Shown here: positions 16,710-17,347 of the stretch, in pieces | Layout: every line of letters starts with the position of its first letter | How positions within the stretch are numbered: position 1 is the stretch's first letter | The notes under the pieces: generated by a model | Told to the model about the DNA's origin: nothing | The model's input: only the letters and a program-made list of their open reading frames with translations | Databases searched by the model: none | NCBI GenBank assembly: GCA_009784635.1 | Contig: WRBG01000021.1 | Location: forward strand, 1-17,347 | Reading direction: 5' to 3' | DNA: 17,347 nucleotides | From: Bacteroidales bacterium | GTDB lineage: Bacteria; Bacteroidota; Bacteroidia; Bacteroidales; UBA932 | Made by a program: the position numbers and the translations under genes

Positions 16710-16730
16710 ATTGTATCTGTATTCTATCTA
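16709..16730. repeat. Tandem 11-base repeat pair 1, between promoter and Fic start codon
   Basis: Two adjacent units, TATTGTATCTG (16709-16719) and TATTCTATCTA (16720-16730). The first unit touches the Fic start codon. Together with the pair at 16763-16784 it gives four related half-sites with a period of about one helical turn. Confidence 0.65.
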
Positions 16731-16743
16731 AAAATTTAGACTG

Positions 16744-16775
16744 CAAAGATACACAATATTTGTATTGTATCCATA
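16744..16775 (-). promoter_or_regulatory. Probable Fic promoter
   Basis: On the minus strand, TATCTTTG (plus-strand 16744-16751) fits the Bacteroidota -7 box. The matching -33 position, 20 bases further upstream (16772-16775), reads TATG, a weak fit; it lies inside repeat pair 2. The leader would be about 28 bases. A weak -33 box suggests a regulated or activator-dependent promoter (inference). Confidence 0.45.
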
Positions 16776-16784
16776 TTCTATCTG
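16763..16784. repeat. Tandem 11-base repeat pair 2, over the -33 region of the Fic promoter
   Basis: Units TATTGTATCCA (16763-16773) and TATTCTATCTG (16774-16784) match pair 1 closely, starting 54 bases away, about five helical turns. A degenerate third unit (TATTTTTTGTG) follows at 16785-16795. Confidence 0.65.
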
Positions 16785-16846
16785 TATTTTTTGTGTAATT
16801 TTTTCGGTGTCGTTGTCCGCAGCTTGCCGATAACGGGGAGGCGGGG

Positions 16847-16883
16847 CAAAAACAAGGCTGCCTTGAATTTGAGACAGCCTTGT
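16847..16883 (-). terminator. Rho-independent terminator of the GLUG-repeat gene
   Basis: A perfect 9-base inverted repeat, ACAAGGCTG (16852-16860) and CAGCCTTGT (16875-16883), with a 14-base loop. Read on the minus strand, the stem is followed at once by a T-run (…CCTTGTTTTTGC). It lies 37 bases beyond the stop of the minus-strand GLUG gene and before the Fic promoter, isolating the two transcription units. Confidence 0.8.
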
Positions 16884-16919
16884 GGGGTTGTTGGGGGCAA
16901 GGGGCTTAGAAGGGGCCGC

Positions 16920-17347
16920 TTAAAACGGATTTGTTTCGGTGCCAAAGCCTAACTTGGGGAAGCCTGCCGTATCCCATATCCATGGACCGGCGGGTGTGGA
17001 GTCGTTAAAGAGCCAACCCAAACCGGTATAGGTGGTTTGGAGGGTGGTGGCGTTAACATCTAAGCCGTTGAATCCGTCTGCTGTGTACAGACCCGCGAAA
17101 GCAAAGCCGCCGATTGCCGTCATGTCTGCTCGCGCCACATTACCGGTAAGCGTGCCGACGACGAAACCCACCACGCGCCCGAAATACGTGCCGGTACCCG
17201 ATGTACGTGTAATGCTTGGATTAAATGCCGCGCAGTTGCTTATGCTGCTGGATGCAACAATATATCCCGCCACGCCGCCAACCCTGTCATTACCGCTGAT
17301 ATTGCCCGTAGCATAGCAGTTGCTTATGCTGCCGCCACCTGTAACAA
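16920..17347 (-). CDS. C-terminal part of a GLUG-repeat surface protein (5' end outside window)
   Basis: On the minus strand the frame is open from the right edge of the window to TAA at 16920-16922, giving 141 residues. The N-terminal visible part carries GLUG-type repeats: 'ISNCYATGNISGNDRVGGVAGY' is split here as ISNCYATGNISG followed by NDRVGGVAGY, then a degenerate ISNCAAFNPSI. The end, 'WIWDTAGFPKLGFGTETNPF', is the usual closing segment of such Bacteroidota proteins. GLUG proteins are long, secreted, beta-helical surface or adhesin-like proteins of mostly unknown role. An apparent GTG start at 17273 is internal, because the repeat continues upstream of it. No C-terminal sorting domain is visible. 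Confidence 0.75.
   Translation of the reverse strand, partial: VTGGGSISNCYATGNISGNDRVGGVAGYIVASSSISNCAAFNPSITRTSGTGTYFGRVVGFVVGTLTGNVARADMTAIGGFAFAGLYTADGFNGLDVNATTLQTTYTGLGWLFNDSTPAGPWIWDTAGFPKLGFGTETNPF

Noticed and set aside
17271..17273. GTG as the start of the GLUG gene
   Set aside because: The frame and the GLUG repeat continue upstream to the window edge, so this codon is internal.
17032..17316. Plus-strand open frame opposite the GLUG gene
   Set aside because: It is an antisense shadow of the repeat-coding strand, with low-complexity translation.
1..17347. CRISPR array, tRNA/rRNA genes, insertion sequences or a defence island
   Set aside because: No regularly spaced repeats, cloverleaf-like or ribosomal sequences, transposase or nuclease/helicase gene sets were seen. 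The lone Fic gene is not enough to call a defence system, and no antitoxin partner is next to it.

Overview
The window looks like a chromosomal segment of an anaerobic member of the Bacteroidota, most likely a Bacteroidales-type organism. Four things point there: promoters of the TTTG-N19-21-TAnnTTTG type with no clear Shine-Dalgarno sequences; six-bladed beta-propeller lipoproteins with the GxGRGPREF signature; an SbsA-type Ig-like lipoprotein with a 'CANxx..GGxKDTIPP' start; and a GLUG-repeat surface protein. HydG, a flavodiiron protein and a phosphofructokinase with pyrophosphate-type residues suit a fermentative, oxygen-sensitive lifestyle. No rRNA, tRNA, CRISPR array, transposase or phage gene was recognised.

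Layout. (1) 1-2740: an AT-richer, accessory-looking stretch. It holds the 3' end of one beta-propeller protein, a complete paralogue (305-1369), a VOC/glyoxalase-fold protein (1409-1825) and an unrecognised exported protein (2022-2717). Two related intergenic elements (about 104-222 and 1858-1992), each ending in a Bacteroidota promoter, precede the second propeller gene and the unrecognised gene. (2) 2742-5221: a GT4-type glycosyltransferase on the plus strand meets a phosphofructokinase on the minus strand, and their 3' ends overlap by 25 bases. (3) 5222-5321: a short divergent region with two interlocked promoters, one for the phosphofructokinase and one for ligA. (4) 5322-15554: seven plus-strand genes packed with gaps of 1-3 bases or overlaps: ligA (NAD-dependent DNA ligase), a flavodiiron protein, a YihY/BrkB membrane protein, hydG, a bifunctional RelA/SpoT-type (p)ppGpp enzyme, an Ig-like lipoprotein and an outer-membrane beta-barrel protein. 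No internal promoter was obvious, so this is probably one operon of about 10 kb. (5) 15645-17347: a visibly AT-rich minus-strand Fic protein with a C-terminal winged-helix domain, then a terminator and the C-terminal end of a GLUG-repeat protein that runs off the window.

How the genes work together. The operon mixes DNA ligation, O2/NO detoxification, hydrogenase cofactor assembly, stringent-response control and envelope proteins. HydG makes the CO/CN ligands of the [FeFe]-hydrogenase active site and the flavodiiron protein protects oxygen-labile enzymes, so those two make joint sense in an anaerobe. HydE, HydF and the hydrogenase itself are not in the window.

I see no clear multi-gene undescribed system. 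The best leads are the Fic gene with paired 11-base repeats flanking its promoter, the promoter-carrying intergenic repeats, the interlocked pfk/ligA promoters, and the unusual operon that joins hydG to rel.
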